Shown piece after piece: positions 33,908 through 33,952 of a DNA stretch of 33,952 bases. Position 1 is the stretch's first letter. The number at the start of each line of letters is the position of its first letter. A program made the translations under genes and the position numbers. The notes beneath the pieces were generated by a model. That model searched no databases. It was given only the letters and a program-made list of their open reading frames with translations, and was not told the origin of the DNA. Source of the DNA: an uncultured Pelagibacteraceae bacterium (lineage in GTDB: Bacteria > Pseudomonadota > Alphaproteobacteria > Pelagibacterales > Pelagibacteraceae); NCBI GenBank assembly GCA_902588855.1, contig CACIQS010000008.1, forward strand, positions 1 to 33,952, given 5' to 3'.

Positions 33908-33952
33908 TGGATCAAGAAATTTTAAATTCTTACTATAGACTTATTGACCTAA
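33907..33952 (+). CDS. rsmG: 16S rRNA (guanine-N7) methyltransferase RsmG, 3' truncated by window edge
   Basis: The final 46 bases open a new frame, ATG at 33907-33909 encoding [15 protein letters not shown]. The ATG overlaps the mnmG stop by one base (TAATG), and rsmG (gidB) is the conserved next gene after mnmG in alphaproteobacteria, where it is followed by parA-parB. The visible residues are too few to prove the family by sequence, so the call rests mostly on position. Confidence 0.75.
   Translation, partial: MDQEILNSYYRLIDL

Noticed and set aside
1..33952. CRISPR arrays, phage or insertion-sequence remnants, toxin-antitoxin or defence modules
   Set aside because: I saw no regularly spaced repeats, no transposase or integrase motifs and no characteristic small gene pairs; nearly all bases are explained by core genes.

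Overview
This window is a stretch of an alphaproteobacterial chromosome that looks like the SAR11 clade (Pelagibacterales, 'Candidatus Pelagibacter' and relatives). The reasons are a strongly AT-rich composition, lysine/asparagine/isoleucine-rich proteins, very short intergenic spaces, compact versions of housekeeping genes and several classic alphaproteobacterial gene orders (rpe-heparinase-purH, his operon divergent from hslVU, dnaQ-coaE-aroE-maf-ppsR divergent from hemE, rho-mnmE-mnmG-rsmG). The clade assignment is inference from the sequence, not from a database search. I see no phage, insertion sequence, CRISPR array or defence island.

Layout. 1-4.5 kb: acetate activation and uptake: the 3' part of acs, an unrecognised 207-aa gene on the minus strand, and a two-gene sodium/solute symporter (DUF4212 small subunit plus large subunit) closed by the only clear intrinsic terminator in the window. 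4.6-8.8 kb: a YggT-like membrane protein, rpe, a heparinase II/III-family protein and purH, all on the plus strand. 8.8-13.7 kb: phhB and tRNA-Gly(GCC) on the minus strand, a stand-alone Lon N-terminal-domain protein, a divergent UbiH-like flavoprotein, ftsK and lolA. 13.7-17.5 kb: a tight minus-strand operon hisB-hisH-hisA-hisF-hisE-hinT-GNAT. 17.6-19.5 kb: hslV-hslU behind what looks like an RpoH (sigma-32) promoter. 19.5-22.3 kb: tim44-like, smr and a sulfotransferase on the minus strand, and fxsA-secB on the plus strand. 22.3-25.7 kb: ppsR-maf-aroE-coaE-dnaQ on the minus strand. 25.7-25.9 kb: a 267-bp AT-rich gap that I propose as the replication origin or part of it. 25.9-33.95 kb: hemE-hemH-hemJ, rho, a second sulfotransferase on the minus strand, mnmE, mnmG and the first codons of rsmG.

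How the parts fit. The hemE-rho-mnmE-mnmG-rsmG side and the dnaQ-to-ppsR side diverge from the 25.7-25.9 kb gap, as expected around an origin; the gap has DnaA-box-like sites, one lying across the -35 of a good hemE promoter. The genes are core metabolism (acetate, pentose phosphate, purine, histidine, shikimate, CoA, haem), protein quality control (HslVU, SecB, Tim44-like), cell division and tRNA modification.

The most distinctive observations are: all seven convergent gene pairs have no intergenic base at all, five of them meeting in TTAA or TAATTA palindromes that give a stop codon on each strand; promoter elements repeatedly lie a few bases from start codons, suggesting leaderless or near-leaderless mRNAs; and two paralogous PAPS-type sulfotransferases about 10 kb apart each abut the stop codon of a conserved gene (hslU, rho) in the same convergent arrangement. 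I did not find a multi-gene system that I could defend as wholly new.
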